Shown here: positions 44,823 through 53,328 of the stretch, piece by piece | How the letters are laid out: each line of letters opens with the position of its first letter | Numbering within the stretch: position 1 is the first letter of the stretch | Assembly (NCBI GenBank): GCA_040904825.1 | Contig: JBBDSU010000020.1 | Span: 1 to 64,000, forward strand | Source: JBBDSU01 sp040904825 | GTDB taxonomy: Bacteria; Actinomycetota; Nitriliruptoria; Nitriliruptorales; Nitriliruptoraceae | Direction of reading: 5' to 3' | Length of the DNA: 64,000 nt | Position numbers and translations under genes: made by a program | Notes under the pieces: model-generated | Database searches by the model: none | What the model was told of the DNA's origin: nothing | What the model saw: only the letters and a program-made list of their open reading frames with translations

Positions 44823-46019
44823 TCACGCGAGTCGCGCGAGTGCTTGGTCCCGCAGTTCAGCACCGATCGCCAGGGATGCGGTGGCGGCTGGCGACGGGGC
44901 GTTGAGGACGTGCAGCACCCTGCCTTCGCCTCGGAGGACGAAGTCGTCGACCAGGTCACCATTGCGGTCAACGAGCTGAGCGCGAACCCCCCAGGGGCCC
45001 CGGCGCACGTCCGCGCTGGTGATGCCTGGCACATACTTTCGGACTTCCCGCAGATTGGCGGCCATGATCCGATCACGGGTGAGCTCGCCGACGGCCGTTC
45101 GCGTGTGTCGCAGTGCCAGCCGCCAGGTGCCCGAGAACCTGGCGACGTCGACGATGTCGCGACGGTCCATCGACCACATGCCGGCGCCATGGCGGGCACC
45201 AGCCAGCACCGCGTTGGGTCCGATCCAGATCTCACCGTCAATCCGTCGTGTCAGGTGCACACCGAGGAACGGCAGGCCTGGAAGCGGCACTGGATAGATG
45301 TTTCCTTTGACGAGATCGCCTTTTTCGGGCTTGAGCACCAACCACGACCCGCGGAACGGCATGATGCGTTCTCGGGTCGGTGTGCCGGCTGCCGCCGCAA
45401 CTCGGTCGGCTGACAGACCGGCACAGGCGATGACCACCGAAGCTTCGATATCGCCGTCGGTGGTGGTGATCTGCGCTCGATGCTGACCTTCCGTCACCGT
45501 CAGCACTTCAACACCGGTCGAAACCTCTCCGCCAGCGTCGGTGATGGCCCGGGCGAGCGCGTGGCACGCTGCCCCAAAGTCGGTCACGGCTGTCTCAGGA
45601 GTCCACGCACCAGCGATGCCTGCAACGTTCGGCTCGTGCTCCTTGAGTCCGGCGGCGTCCAGCTCGTAGATCTCGACACCATTGGTCCGGGCACGATCAA
45701 CGAGCCCGCGAAGCCGAGGAATCTCTCGTGGCTCGACCGCCACGACGAGCTTTCCGGTTCGCTCCACCGGCACACCGTGTTCAGCAGCGAAGCGCTCGTA
45801 GGCTTCTTTGCCCTGCCGGCACCATACGGCCTTGCGGGATCCTGGTGGGTAATACAGCCCGGCATGCAGGACACCCGAGTTGTGGGATGACTGGCCGGTT
45901 CCTACTTCCGATTCGCGCTCGAGCACACGGAGTTTGACACCCGGTCGCGCCTCGAGGAGTCGATGAGCAGTCGCCAGTCCGACGATGCCACCGCCGACGA
46001 TCACGATGTCGTAGGTCAC
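44823..46019 (-). CDS. lhgO: L-2-hydroxyglutarate oxidase
   Basis: This protein (about 398 residues) is an FAD-dependent oxidoreductase of the DAO superfamily that matches LhgO, which oxidises L-2-hydroxyglutarate to 2-oxoglutarate and passes electrons to quinone. It has the dinucleotide motif IVIVGGGIVGLATAHRLLE (residues 5-23) and the LhgO-typical HNSGVLHAGLYYPPGS (near 48-63), with the C-terminal NAPSPAATASLAIG. GTG 46019 has AGGA upstream; the frame is open to 46076. A close alternative is another DAO-family dehydrogenase such as GlpA-like, but the HNSGVLHAGLYY block favours LhgO. Confidence 0.85.
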   Translation of the reverse strand: MTYDIVIVGGGIVGLATAHRLLEARPGVKLRVLERESEVGTGQSSHNSGVLHAGLYYPPGSRKAVWCRQGKEAYERFAAEHGVPVERTGKLVVAVEPREIPRLRGLVDRARTNGVEIYELDAAGLKEHEPNVAGIAGAWTPETAVTDFGAACHALARAITDAGGEVSTGVEVLTVTEGQHRAQITTTDGDIEASVVIACAGLSADRVAAAAGTPTRERIMPFRGSWLVLKPEKGDLVKGNIYPVPLPGLPFLGVHLTRRIDGEIWIGPNAVLAGARHGAGMWSMDRRDIVDVARFSGTWRLALRHTRTAVGELTRDRIMAANLREVRKYVPGITSADVRRGPWGVRAQLVDRNGDLVDDFVLRGEGRVLHVLNAPSPAATASLAIGAELRDQALARLA

Positions 46020-46338
46020 CTTGAGATCCTGTCGCCGTTGCCGCCAGTGGCCGCTGTCCGTAGTCTCCGCCCGCACGAGCGTCCGGGCCGCTCACTTGGC
46101 ACGGTGAGCATAGGTTGACCAACGATCGCTGCGAACACTGCGACGTGGCATGGCCAGCCGTCGCGGGTGGTGTGCCGGATATCGAAGGCAGCGTTACCGT
46201 GGCGCCCGGCACGGCCACGCACGACCATGCCGCTGTAGAACGCGCATCGACAACATCGGTTTCGAGGAAGGGCGCAGACTGACTTCGCTGCCGACACCAG
46301 ATGCGCGCCCAGGTGAGACATCATCACCGCGCGCACGG
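46020..46338. promoter_or_regulatory. Region between lhgO and purN, with the purN start uncertain
   Basis: About 319 bp separate the two genes if purN starts at GTG 46339. The purN frame stays open back to 46150 but without family resemblance. A strong ribosome-like site GAGGAAGGG (46264-46272) precedes a CTG at 46279 in the purN frame. Promoters for both divergent genes should be here. Confidence 0.4.
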
Positions 46339-47001
46339 GTGCGAATCGCAGTGCTCGCTTCGGGCCGCGGGTCCAACCTCAAGGCGCTGCTGGCGGCTAT
46401 TGACGCTGATCCCTCGTTCCCTGGCGAGGTGGTGGTCGTTGCCGGCGACATCGCTGATGCCGGCGCGATAGACATCGCGCGCGACTACGGCATCGCAGTG
46501 GCCGTCCAGCCGGTGAATGCCCATGACGACCGGACCGCATGGGAAGCAGCGCTGGTCGAGGACCTGCGTGCCCATCAGGTAGAGATCGTTGTCCTGGCAG
46601 GATTCATGCGCATCGTGTCACCGGCATTTCTGTCGCACTGGCCCGATCGGGTCATCAACACCCATCCTTCTCTGTTGCCGGCATTCCGAGGCGCCCACGC
46701 GGTGCGCGATGCGCTTGCCCACGGGGTGAAGGTCACGGGCGCGACCGTGCATTTTGTCATCCCCGAGCTCGACGCTGGCCCGATCATCGCCCAGCACGCT
46801 GTCACTGTCGGTGAAGACGACGACGAAGCGACACTGCACGACCGCATCCGGCGCGCCGAGCACGATCTGCTCCCACAGGTGGTCCGCTGGATGTGCGAAG
46901 GCCGTCTCCGTGTTGAAGGTGACCGTGTGGCTATCGAGCCTTGTGACAGTGACGCTGATATTGCCGAAGACTCCGTCCCGACCGCTGATCCCGACCGCTG
47001 A
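46339..47001 (+). CDS. purN: Phosphoribosylglycinamide formyltransferase
   Basis: PurN formylates GAR with 10-formyl-tetrahydrofolate in purine synthesis. The protein (about 220 residues) has VLASGRGSNLKALLAAI (residues 5-21), the LAGFMRIVSPAFL segment and the catalytic triad regions NTHPSLLPAF (His) and GATVHFVIPELDAGPII (Asp). GTG 46339 gives the family N-terminus but has no ribosome site, so a start further upstream (CTG 46279 or ATG 46150) is possible. The stop lies in a 13-bp duplicated unit shared with the leader of purH. Confidence 0.88.
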   Translation: MRIAVLASGRGSNLKALLAAIDADPSFPGEVVVVAGDIADAGAIDIARDYGIAVAVQPVNAHDDRTAWEAALVEDLRAHQVEIVVLAGFMRIVSPAFLSHWPDRVINTHPSLLPAFRGAHAVRDALAHGVKVTGATVHFVIPELDAGPIIAQHAVTVGEDDDEATLHDRIRRAEHDLLPQVVRWMCEGRLRVEGDRVAIEPCDSDADIAEDSVPTADPDR

Positions 47002-47002
47002 T
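46977..47002 (+). repeat. 13-bp tandem duplication at the purN/purH junction
   Basis: CCCGACCGCTGAT occurs twice in tandem (46977-46989 and 46990-47002). Because 13 is not a multiple of 3, the second copy is read in a new frame and supplies the purN TGA stop at 46999-47001. With one copy, the purN frame would run on to a TGA at 47021-47023 (as numbered here), overlapping the GTG of purH. Confidence 0.85.
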
Positions 47003-47019
47003 CCCGACAAGGACCTCTC

Positions 47020-48561
47020 GTGAATGAGTACCCACCGATCCGACGCGCCCTAGTGAGTTGTTTCGACAAGTCAGGTGTCGCTGAGTTCGCCATGGCCCTC
47101 AACGAACTTGGCGTAGCGATTGTGTCGACAGGGTCGACGGCCTCGGTCATCGCTGAAGCTGGAGTTGACGTCACCGAGGTTGCCGAGGTCACAGGGTTCC
47201 CTGAATGTCTGGGTGGCCGCGTCAAGACACTGCACCCGCATGTCCATGCCGGCATCCTGGCCGACCGCGAGGATCCCGATCATGTCGAGCAGCTTGATCA
47301 GTTGGGGATTGATGCGTTCGATCTCGTCGTCGTCAATCTGTATCCGTTCGCTGCGACAGTGGCTGCTGGAGCAGACGACGCTGGCGTCATCGAGATGATC
47401 GACATCGGCGGGCCGACCATGATCCGAGCGGCGGCCAAGAACCATGCTTCGGTCGGCGTGGTCGTCGAGCCTGCTGACTACCAGCTGGTCTTGGATGAAA
47501 TGCGCGTCCACGGCGGGTTGTCGGCTGATGTGCGTCGTGACCTTGCCCGTCGCGCGTTTCGCCATACTGCTCGCTATGACGCGGCAGTCGCCAGCTGGTT
47601 CGAAACCGACGCCTTTGGCGAGCAGCTGTCGCTGGCGCTGCACCGCAACGCCGTCCTCCGCTACGGCGAAAACCCTCATCAAGGGGCGGCTGTCTACGCC
47701 ATTGACGAGCCAGCCGCGGGGATCGCCGGTGCACACCAGCATCATGGCAAGGAGCTGTCGTACAACAACCTCATCGATACCGATGCGGCGTGGGGAATGG
47801 TCGTCGAGCAGGACGAGCCTTGTGTGGCCATCATCAAGCACACCAACCCTGCCGGATACGCCGTGGCGGACGACCTCGTTGAGGCCTACGGCCGTGCTCT
47901 CGACGGAGACCCGGTCAGTGCCTTCGGAGGGATCGTCGCCGCTAACCGGCCCATCGACCTGGCGACCGCGCAACGCATCAGCGAGGTCTTCACAGAGGTC
48001 GTTGTCGCTCCGGGATACGAGCCGGAAGCGCTGGGACACTTGTCGACGCGCAAGAATCTTCGCATCTTGGAATGCCCCCTGCCATCCGGTTCCGCACGCG
48101 CGCCGGCCTGGTCGATCAGAAGCATCGATGGTGGACTGCTCGTGCAAGATGCGGATCTCGGTGAGGAGCCATGGTCAGACTGGCAGGTCGTCACCGAAGC
48201 CCAGCCGGATGACGACACGCTGCGGGACCTGAAATTCGCCTGGATTGCCGCCAAACACACCAAGTCCAATGCCATTGTGCTGGCGCACGACGGCTGTGTT
48301 GTCGGTGTCGGAGCTGGGCAGATGAGTCGTGTCGACAGTGTCCGGCTGGCAATCGAACGGTCGGGAGGGCGTCACCGCGGTGCGGTACTGGCCAGCGATG
48401 CCTTCTTCCCGTTCAGGGACGGCCCCGATGCGGCCGCTGCCGCCGAGGTGCGCGCTATCGTCCAGCCGGGGGGATCGGTGCGCGACGATGAAGTCATCGC
48501 TGCAGCTGACGAGCATGGCATCCCGATGATTTTCACGGGCCGACGCCATTTCCGCCACTGA
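47020..48561 (+). CDS. purH: Bifunctional AICAR transformylase/IMP cyclohydrolase
   Basis: PurH carries out the last two steps of IMP synthesis. The 513-residue protein has the MGS-like IMP cyclohydrolase domain (residues 1-about 195: VSCFDKSGVAEFA, STGSTASVIAEAG, GGRVKTLHPHVHAGILA) and the AICARFT domain (about 200-513) with RYGENPHQGAAVY, KELSYNNLIDTDAAW, IIKHTNPAG and AFGGIVAAN. All motifs are intact. GTG 47020 follows AAGGA at normal spacing. It uses 10-formyl-tetrahydrofolate made by the FolD encoded next. Confidence 0.95.
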   Translation: MNEYPPIRRALVSCFDKSGVAEFAMALNELGVAIVSTGSTASVIAEAGVDVTEVAEVTGFPECLGGRVKTLHPHVHAGILADREDPDHVEQLDQLGIDAFDLVVVNLYPFAATVAAGADDAGVIEMIDIGGPTMIRAAAKNHASVGVVVEPADYQLVLDEMRVHGGLSADVRRDLARRAFRHTARYDAAVASWFETDAFGEQLSLALHRNAVLRYGENPHQGAAVYAIDEPAAGIAGAHQHHGKELSYNNLIDTDAAWGMVVEQDEPCVAIIKHTNPAGYAVADDLVEAYGRALDGDPVSAFGGIVAANRPIDLATAQRISEVFTEVVVAPGYEPEALGHLSTRKNLRILECPLPSGSARAPAWSIRSIDGGLLVQDADLGEEPWSDWQVVTEAQPDDDTLRDLKFAWIAAKHTKSNAIVLAHDGCVVGVGAGQMSRVDSVRLAIERSGGRHRGAVLASDAFFPFRDGPDAAAAAEVRAIVQPGGSVRDDEVIAAADEHGIPMIFTGRRHFRH

Positions 48562-48624
48562 TGCCATCAGGTCCCCTCCGACCTCGATGGCAGTGACCCG
48601 ACTGCGACGACGGGAGCATGTGAT

Positions 48625-49497
48625 ATGGCCGCCAAGGTGATCGACGGCAAAGCGCTGGCTGCACAGGTTCGTGCACGAATTGGCGACGAAGTCGCGGCAC
48701 TGCATGAAGAACACGGGATCATCCCAGGGCTTGCAGCAGTCATCGTTGGTGACGACCCAGCATCGAAGGTCTACGTGGGTATGAAGCATCGGGCCACCGA
48801 AGCGGCCGGAATGCACTCACGCCAGGTGGTACTGCCCGCTGACACGCCGCAGCCCGAGCTTGAGGCGTTGATTGCCACTTTGAACGACGATGACACCATC
48901 GACGGCATTCTGGTGCAGTTGCCGTTGCCCGATCACCTCGATCCGCGCCCCATTCAGGAGTTGATCGTTCCCGACAAAGATGTCGATGCGCTCAATCCGT
49001 ATACGGCGGGACGCTTGGCGATCGGTGATCCGACCTTCCTGTCGTGCACCCCGTACGGCGTGCTTGAGATCCTCGACCATGCCGGCGTCAAGACTGCGGG
49101 TGCCCACGTGGTGGTCGTCGGACGCTCCAACCTCGTCGGCCGCCCCTTGTCGGTCATGCTGACATTGAAGGGCCGCGACGCGACTGTGACATTGGCGCAC
49201 TCCCGGACTCGCGATTTGGCGCAGGTCTGCCGGACGGCTGATGTGGTTGTGGCTGCCGTTGGTGTCGCTGGGCTGATCACCGCTGACATGATTGCTCCCG
49301 GCACGGTCGTCATCGATGTCGGGACCAACCGCACCGACGACGGACGGCTCGTAGGTGACGTGGCGTTTGATGAAGTCGCCGAGATTGCGGAAGCGATCAC
49401 TCCAGTTCCCGGTGGCGTCGGCCCAATGACCGTGACGATGCTCCTGCAGAACACCCTTGAGGCAGCACGTTCACGTCGGGGTCTGCCGCGGCGTTAG
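48625..49497 (+). CDS. folD: Bifunctional methylene-tetrahydrofolate dehydrogenase/cyclohydrolase
   Basis: FolD interconverts 5,10-methylene-, methenyl- and 10-formyl-tetrahydrofolate, supplying PurN and PurH. The 290-residue protein has YVGMKHRATEAAG with the catalytic Lys (near residue 55), ILVQLPLPDHLD (about 97), DKDVDALNPYTAGRL, the NADP loop GRSNLVGRPL (about 171) and the C-terminal PVPGGVGPMTVTMLLQNT. ATG 48625 has GGGAG upstream. It closes the purN-purH-folD run. Confidence 0.95.
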   Translation: MAAKVIDGKALAAQVRARIGDEVAALHEEHGIIPGLAAVIVGDDPASKVYVGMKHRATEAAGMHSRQVVLPADTPQPELEALIATLNDDDTIDGILVQLPLPDHLDPRPIQELIVPDKDVDALNPYTAGRLAIGDPTFLSCTPYGVLEILDHAGVKTAGAHVVVVGRSNLVGRPLSVMLTLKGRDATVTLAHSRTRDLAQVCRTADVVVAAVGVAGLITADMIAPGTVVIDVGTNRTDDGRLVGDVAFDEVAEIAEAITPVPGGVGPMTVTMLLQNTLEAARSRRGLPRR

Positions 49498-49630
49498 ACA
49501 GCACACGGGCGGGCTTTCGACCGCACACGTTGCGCGCCGTTGTCTAAAGGGGGCCGGCAGTCCGTGCGCTGCAGGGGTAGTGGTCGTCGCGAAGTAGCAT
49601 GCGGTCACCAACCCTTTGTAAGGAGCTGAC

Positions 49631-50617
49631 ATGAGCACGCCAGTCCGAGTTGCCGTCACCGGAGCAGCAGGCCAGATTGGCTACGCGCTGGTCTTCCGTA
49701 TCGCCGCTGGCCAGATGTTCGGCGACCGCCCCGTGGAGTTGCGCCTGCTGGAGGTAACCCCGGCACTGGGAGCCCTTGAGGGTGTCGTCATGGAGCTTGA
49801 AGACGGGGCCTTCCCGCTGTTGAAGGGGATCGAACCTACTGACGATCCTGCGGTCGCGTTCGATGGAGCCAACGTGGCCTGCCTGGTCGGCGCCAAGCCG
49901 CGAGGCCCCGGCATGGAGCGGGCAGACCTGCTCAAGGACAACGGGGCGATCTTCACCGGCCAAGGTCGGGCGATCGCGGCGGCCGCTGCTTCTGATATCC
50001 GTGTGGCTGTAGTTGGCAACCCTGCCAACACCAACGCACTCATTGCTGCGGCCAACGCCGACGGGTTGCCGTCTGAACGATTCACCGCAATGGTTCGGCT
50101 CGATGAAAACCGGGCCAAGTCGCAGCTGGCCAAGAAGGCGGGCGTGCCTGTCGAGCAGGTGACGAATCTGGCGATCTGGGGGAATCACTCTCCGACGATG
50201 GTGGCAGATTTCGAACTTGCTCGCATCGGCGGCCAGCCTGCCGGTGAGGTCATCACCGATCGTGGGTGGCTTGAAGGTGAGTTCCTGACCACCGTGCAAC
50301 AGCGCGGCAAGGCCATCATCGACGCGCGTGGTGCATCGTCGGCTGCGTCGGCTGCCAACGCGCTCATTGACCATGTTGCCACCTGGTGCGGTGGCCGGCC
50401 TACCGCTGCGGGTGACTGGGCGTCGATGGCTGTGGTCTCAGATGGTTCGTATGGTGTGCCTGAGGGCCTGATGAGTGGGTTCCCGGTGACTACCGACGGC
50501 GCTGGCACCTACCGCATCGTCGAAGGTCTTGAGATGTCCGACTTCGTTGCCGCCAAACTCGCCGTGTCGATCGCGGAATTGGAAGAGGAGCGCGACGCTG
50601 TCGCCGAGATGTTGTGA
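49631..50617 (+). CDS. mdh: Malate dehydrogenase
   Basis: This 328-residue cytosolic-type NAD-dependent malate dehydrogenase makes oxaloacetate from malate. It has the NAD loop VTGAAGQIGYALVFRIAAG (about 9-27), the substrate Arg region GAKPRGPGMERADLL, GNPANTNALI (about 130) and the catalytic His region IWGNHSPTM (about 186). Its length and insert pattern match the group without a lactate dehydrogenase-like core. The ATG has AAGGAG upstream. The 133-bp gap before it should hold its own promoter. Confidence 0.95.
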   Translation: MSTPVRVAVTGAAGQIGYALVFRIAAGQMFGDRPVELRLLEVTPALGALEGVVMELEDGAFPLLKGIEPTDDPAVAFDGANVACLVGAKPRGPGMERADLLKDNGAIFTGQGRAIAAAAASDIRVAVVGNPANTNALIAAANADGLPSERFTAMVRLDENRAKSQLAKKAGVPVEQVTNLAIWGNHSPTMVADFELARIGGQPAGEVITDRGWLEGEFLTTVQQRGKAIIDARGASSAASAANALIDHVATWCGGRPTAAGDWASMAVVSDGSYGVPEGLMSGFPVTTDGAGTYRIVEGLEMSDFVAAKLAVSIAELEEERDAVAEML

Positions 50618-50690
50618 GCTGCGACGCTTCCGGGCGACGATGCTGTGCCGCTGACGATGTCGTGCCGCGATGCGCGAAGGAAGGCGTGAC

Positions 50691-51695
50691 GTGACCCGCG
50701 TGTTTTCTGGCATCCAGCCATCAGGGGTGCTGCACCTTGGCAACTATCTCGGTGCGCTCGTCAACTGGACGGCAATGCAGGACTCCGCCGATTGCGTGTA
50801 CTGCGTCGTCGACCTGCATGCGATGACATCACCCGCCGAACATGACCCTGACACGCTGCGTCGTCGCACTGTCGAAGTGGCGACAGGGATCATCGCTACG
50901 GGTGTGGACCCCGATCGGTCACTGCTGTTTGTGCAGTCTCATGTGCCGGAGCATGCCGAGTGTGCCTGGCTTTTCAGTTGTGTTGCGACCTACGGTGAGC
51001 TCGCCCGCATGCCTCAATTCAAAGAGAAGTCGGCAGGGCGCGATACGTCGGTGTCCGCTGGGCTGCTGACCTACCCGGTGCTTCAAGCCGCCGACATCCT
51101 GCTGTACCACGCTGACGAAGTCCCCGTGGGCGAAGACCAGCGGCACCACATCGAGTTGGCACGCGACATCGGCCAGCGGTTCAACCATCGTTTCGGTCAG
51201 GACGTCTTCACGTTGCCCAAAGCGGTCCATCCGGCCGCAGCGGCAAGAGTCATGGACCTTCAGGAACCGACCAACCGGATGTCGAAGTCGGCCACAAGCG
51301 ACCGTGGGATCATCTATCTGTCGGATGAACCCGCAACGATCACCAAGAAGATCAAGAGTGCGGTCACGGACTCAGCCGCCGACATTCGGCATGACCGCGC
51401 AGCCAAGCCGGGAGTGTCCAATCTCCTTGAGATACTGGCTGCAGCGACCGGCCGTGAAATCGACGACCTGGCAGCCGAATACGACGGGCAGGGTTACGGA
51501 ACCTTCAAGCAGGCGGTGGCTGACGCCGTCGTCGAAATGCTGCGACCGATTCAACAACGCCATAGCGAGCTCGCCAACGATTCAGGCGAGGTCGCTCGGA
51601 TCATGGCAGCGGGCGCCGAGCAGGCGCGCGCGACGGCCAGCGCCACTTTGACTGCAGCCAAAGATGCCATGGGGCTGCTGCGGCCAGGCCGCTGA
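50691..51695 (+). CDS. trpS: Tryptophanyl-tRNA synthetase
   Basis: This class I synthetase (about 334 residues) charges tRNA-Trp. It has the HIGH-type motif SGVLHLGNYLGAL (near residues 11-23), the conserved DLHAMTSP, the GEDQRHHIELARDI segment (about 145) and the KMSKS-type motif NRMSKS (near 200). GTG 50691 follows GGAAGG with good spacing, and TTTCTGGCATCCAGCC encodes the usual FSGIQP start. Function is well supported. Confidence 0.95.
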   Translation: MTRVFSGIQPSGVLHLGNYLGALVNWTAMQDSADCVYCVVDLHAMTSPAEHDPDTLRRRTVEVATGIIATGVDPDRSLLFVQSHVPEHAECAWLFSCVATYGELARMPQFKEKSAGRDTSVSAGLLTYPVLQAADILLYHADEVPVGEDQRHHIELARDIGQRFNHRFGQDVFTLPKAVHPAAAARVMDLQEPTNRMSKSATSDRGIIYLSDEPATITKKIKSAVTDSAADIRHDRAAKPGVSNLLEILAAATGREIDDLAAEYDGQGYGTFKQAVADAVVEMLRPIQQRHSELANDSGEVARIMAAGAEQARATASATLTAAKDAMGLLRPGR

Positions 51696-51702
51696 CGACG
51701 AG

Positions 51703-51724
51703 CCTCTCGGTGCGCGTCGAGGGG
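51703..51724. terminator. Possible terminator between convergent trpS and gdhA
   Basis: A 7-bp stem with one G-T pair (CCTCTCG at 51703-51709, CGAGGGG at 51718-51724) and an 8-nt loop sits in the 87-bp gap where the two genes converge. No T-run is present, so this rests on position and pairing only. Confidence 0.25.
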
Positions 51725-51782
51725 CCGGGTCTGGACTCGCCGCGCATCGACGCGCCCTTTGATCGGCGCAAGTTGGGCGGCT

Positions 51783-53039
51783 CTACAGGTAGCCACGGAG
51801 TCGCGCGGCTTCGACCACGCGGGCGACGGCAAGGCTGAATGCGGCCGCCCGCAGGCTCTCGCCGTCATGATCGTGCTGATGAGCGCGGCATTGCGCGTAG
51901 GCGCGGCGCATCTTCTGCTCAAGCCGACGATTGACATCGTCGTGCTCCCACTGGATCTCCTGGTTGTTCTGCACCCACTCGAAGTAGCTGACGGTCACGC
52001 CACCGGCATTGGCGAGGATGTCAGGAACGATCAACACGCCGCGGTCATTGAGGATGTCGTCAGCCACCGGTGTCACCGGGTGGTTGGCGCCCTCGATGAT
52101 GATGCGAGCCGCGATGCGGTCAGCGTTGTCGGCGGTGATGACTTCGCCAAGTGCGGCAGGCATGAGGATGTCGACACCCAGTTCGAGGAGGTCTTCGTTG
52201 GAGATCGGTTGGGTGCCGGGAAAGTCGACCACCGATCCGTGTTCGGCGACATGAGCTGTCAGTGCCCCGATATCGAGCCCACCTGGTGCGTGAATACCGC
52301 CGCGAATATCAGACACAGCCACGATCCGGTAGCCGCGTTCGGCAGCGATCGTCGCCGCCCATGATCCGACGTTGCCGTAGCCCTGTATCGCCACGGTGAG
52401 CGGCTCGTCGCCGCCGAGGCCGAGTTGTTCGACCGCTTCGTCCATCACGACGACGCATCCGCGGCCAGTGGCTTCCTCCCTGCCGTAGGAACCGCCTAGG
52501 GCGACTGGCTTGCCGGTGACGATTTGGGTGGTATGACCGTGCTTGCGCCCGTACTGGTCGAGGATCCAGCTCATGACCTGTGCGTTGGTGTTCATGTCAG
52601 GGGCGGGGATGTCCCTGGTCGGCCCAATAACGTGGCCAATCTGGTCGGTATAGCGACGGGTCGCCCGCTCAAGCTCTGAACGGGACAAGTCAGTAGTGTC
52701 GATCTGGAGGCCGCCTTTCGCTCCGCCAAATGGCACATCGACGAGCGCGGTTTTCCAGGTCATCAGCGATGCCAAAGCACGTACCTCGTCGAGGTTGGCC
52801 GCCGGGTGGTAGCGGATGCCACCTTTGTAGGGGCCACGTGCTCCGTTGTGCTGCACTCTGTATCCGTAAGCGACTTCGACCTTGCCGTTATCGCGACGGA
52901 ATGCAACTTGCACCCTTAACTCTCGGAACGAACCGGCCATGACCTCGATGGCAGCGTCGTCAAGGCGATTCGTTTCGGCAGCCTTGAGAAAGAAGTGGTT
53001 GACCGCCTCGGACGGCGACATGCGTGCGGCAGTGGACAC
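51783..53039 (-). CDS. gdhA: Glu/Leu/Phe/Val family glutamate dehydrogenase
   Basis: This 418-residue protein interconverts glutamate and 2-oxoglutarate plus ammonia. It has the substrate motifs GPYKGGIRYHP (near residue 70) and VDVPFGGAKGGLQID with the catalytic Lys (about 105), APDMNTNAQVMSWI, TGKPVALGGSYGREEATGRG and the NAD fold VAIQGYGNVGSWAA (about 215). The length and TGKP motif fit the NAD-type GudB/RocG-like group. The GTG start has GAGGAG upstream and a perfect 7-bp hairpin just before that. Confidence 0.92.
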   Translation of the reverse strand: MSTAARMSPSEAVNHFFLKAAETNRLDDAAIEVMAGSFRELRVQVAFRRDNGKVEVAYGYRVQHNGARGPYKGGIRYHPAANLDEVRALASLMTWKTALVDVPFGGAKGGLQIDTTDLSRSELERATRRYTDQIGHVIGPTRDIPAPDMNTNAQVMSWILDQYGRKHGHTTQIVTGKPVALGGSYGREEATGRGCVVVMDEAVEQLGLGGDEPLTVAIQGYGNVGSWAATIAAERGYRIVAVSDIRGGIHAPGGLDIGALTAHVAEHGSVVDFPGTQPISNEDLLELGVDILMPAALGEVITADNADRIAARIIIEGANHPVTPVADDILNDRGVLIVPDILANAGGVTVSYFEWVQNNQEIQWEHDDVNRRLEQKMRRAYAQCRAHQHDHDGESLRAAAFSLAVARVVEAARLRGYL

Positions 53040-53050
53040 GGGGACTCCTC

Positions 53051-53070
53051 GGTTGGCGCCCTAGCCAACC
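53051..53070 (-). promoter_or_regulatory. Hairpin in the gdhA leader next to the ribosome site
   Basis: On the gdhA strand a perfect 7-bp inverted repeat (GGTTGGC/GCCAACC, 6-nt loop) lies immediately upstream of the GAGGAG ribosome site and about 11 bases from the start codon. It could mask the site or bind a regulator. Nothing else ties it to regulation. Confidence 0.4.
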
Positions 53071-53328
53071 ACTGTGATGCGGCTACGTCGAGTACCGCGT
53101 TGCCGAATCGCATATCGCGACCTCGCTACGGGATCCGCGCGTGGTGCACCTATGCATTGTGCGGCTGAGCTGGATGCGGCTGAGCGGAGTGGGGTTGAGA
53201 TGGGTGCCGCTGGGCGTGGTGAAGCGTGGCGACGGCCAGGCAAGAAGGCCGGGTCGACGGCACGAAGATCGTTGGAGTCGGCCATCTTGCTAGCATCGCC
53301 AGTCGACCGAGCCAGGAGACCGCCCACG

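Noticed and set aside
47071..48147. Minus-strand frame opposite purH
   Set aside because: No recognisable domains and fully covered by intact PurH.
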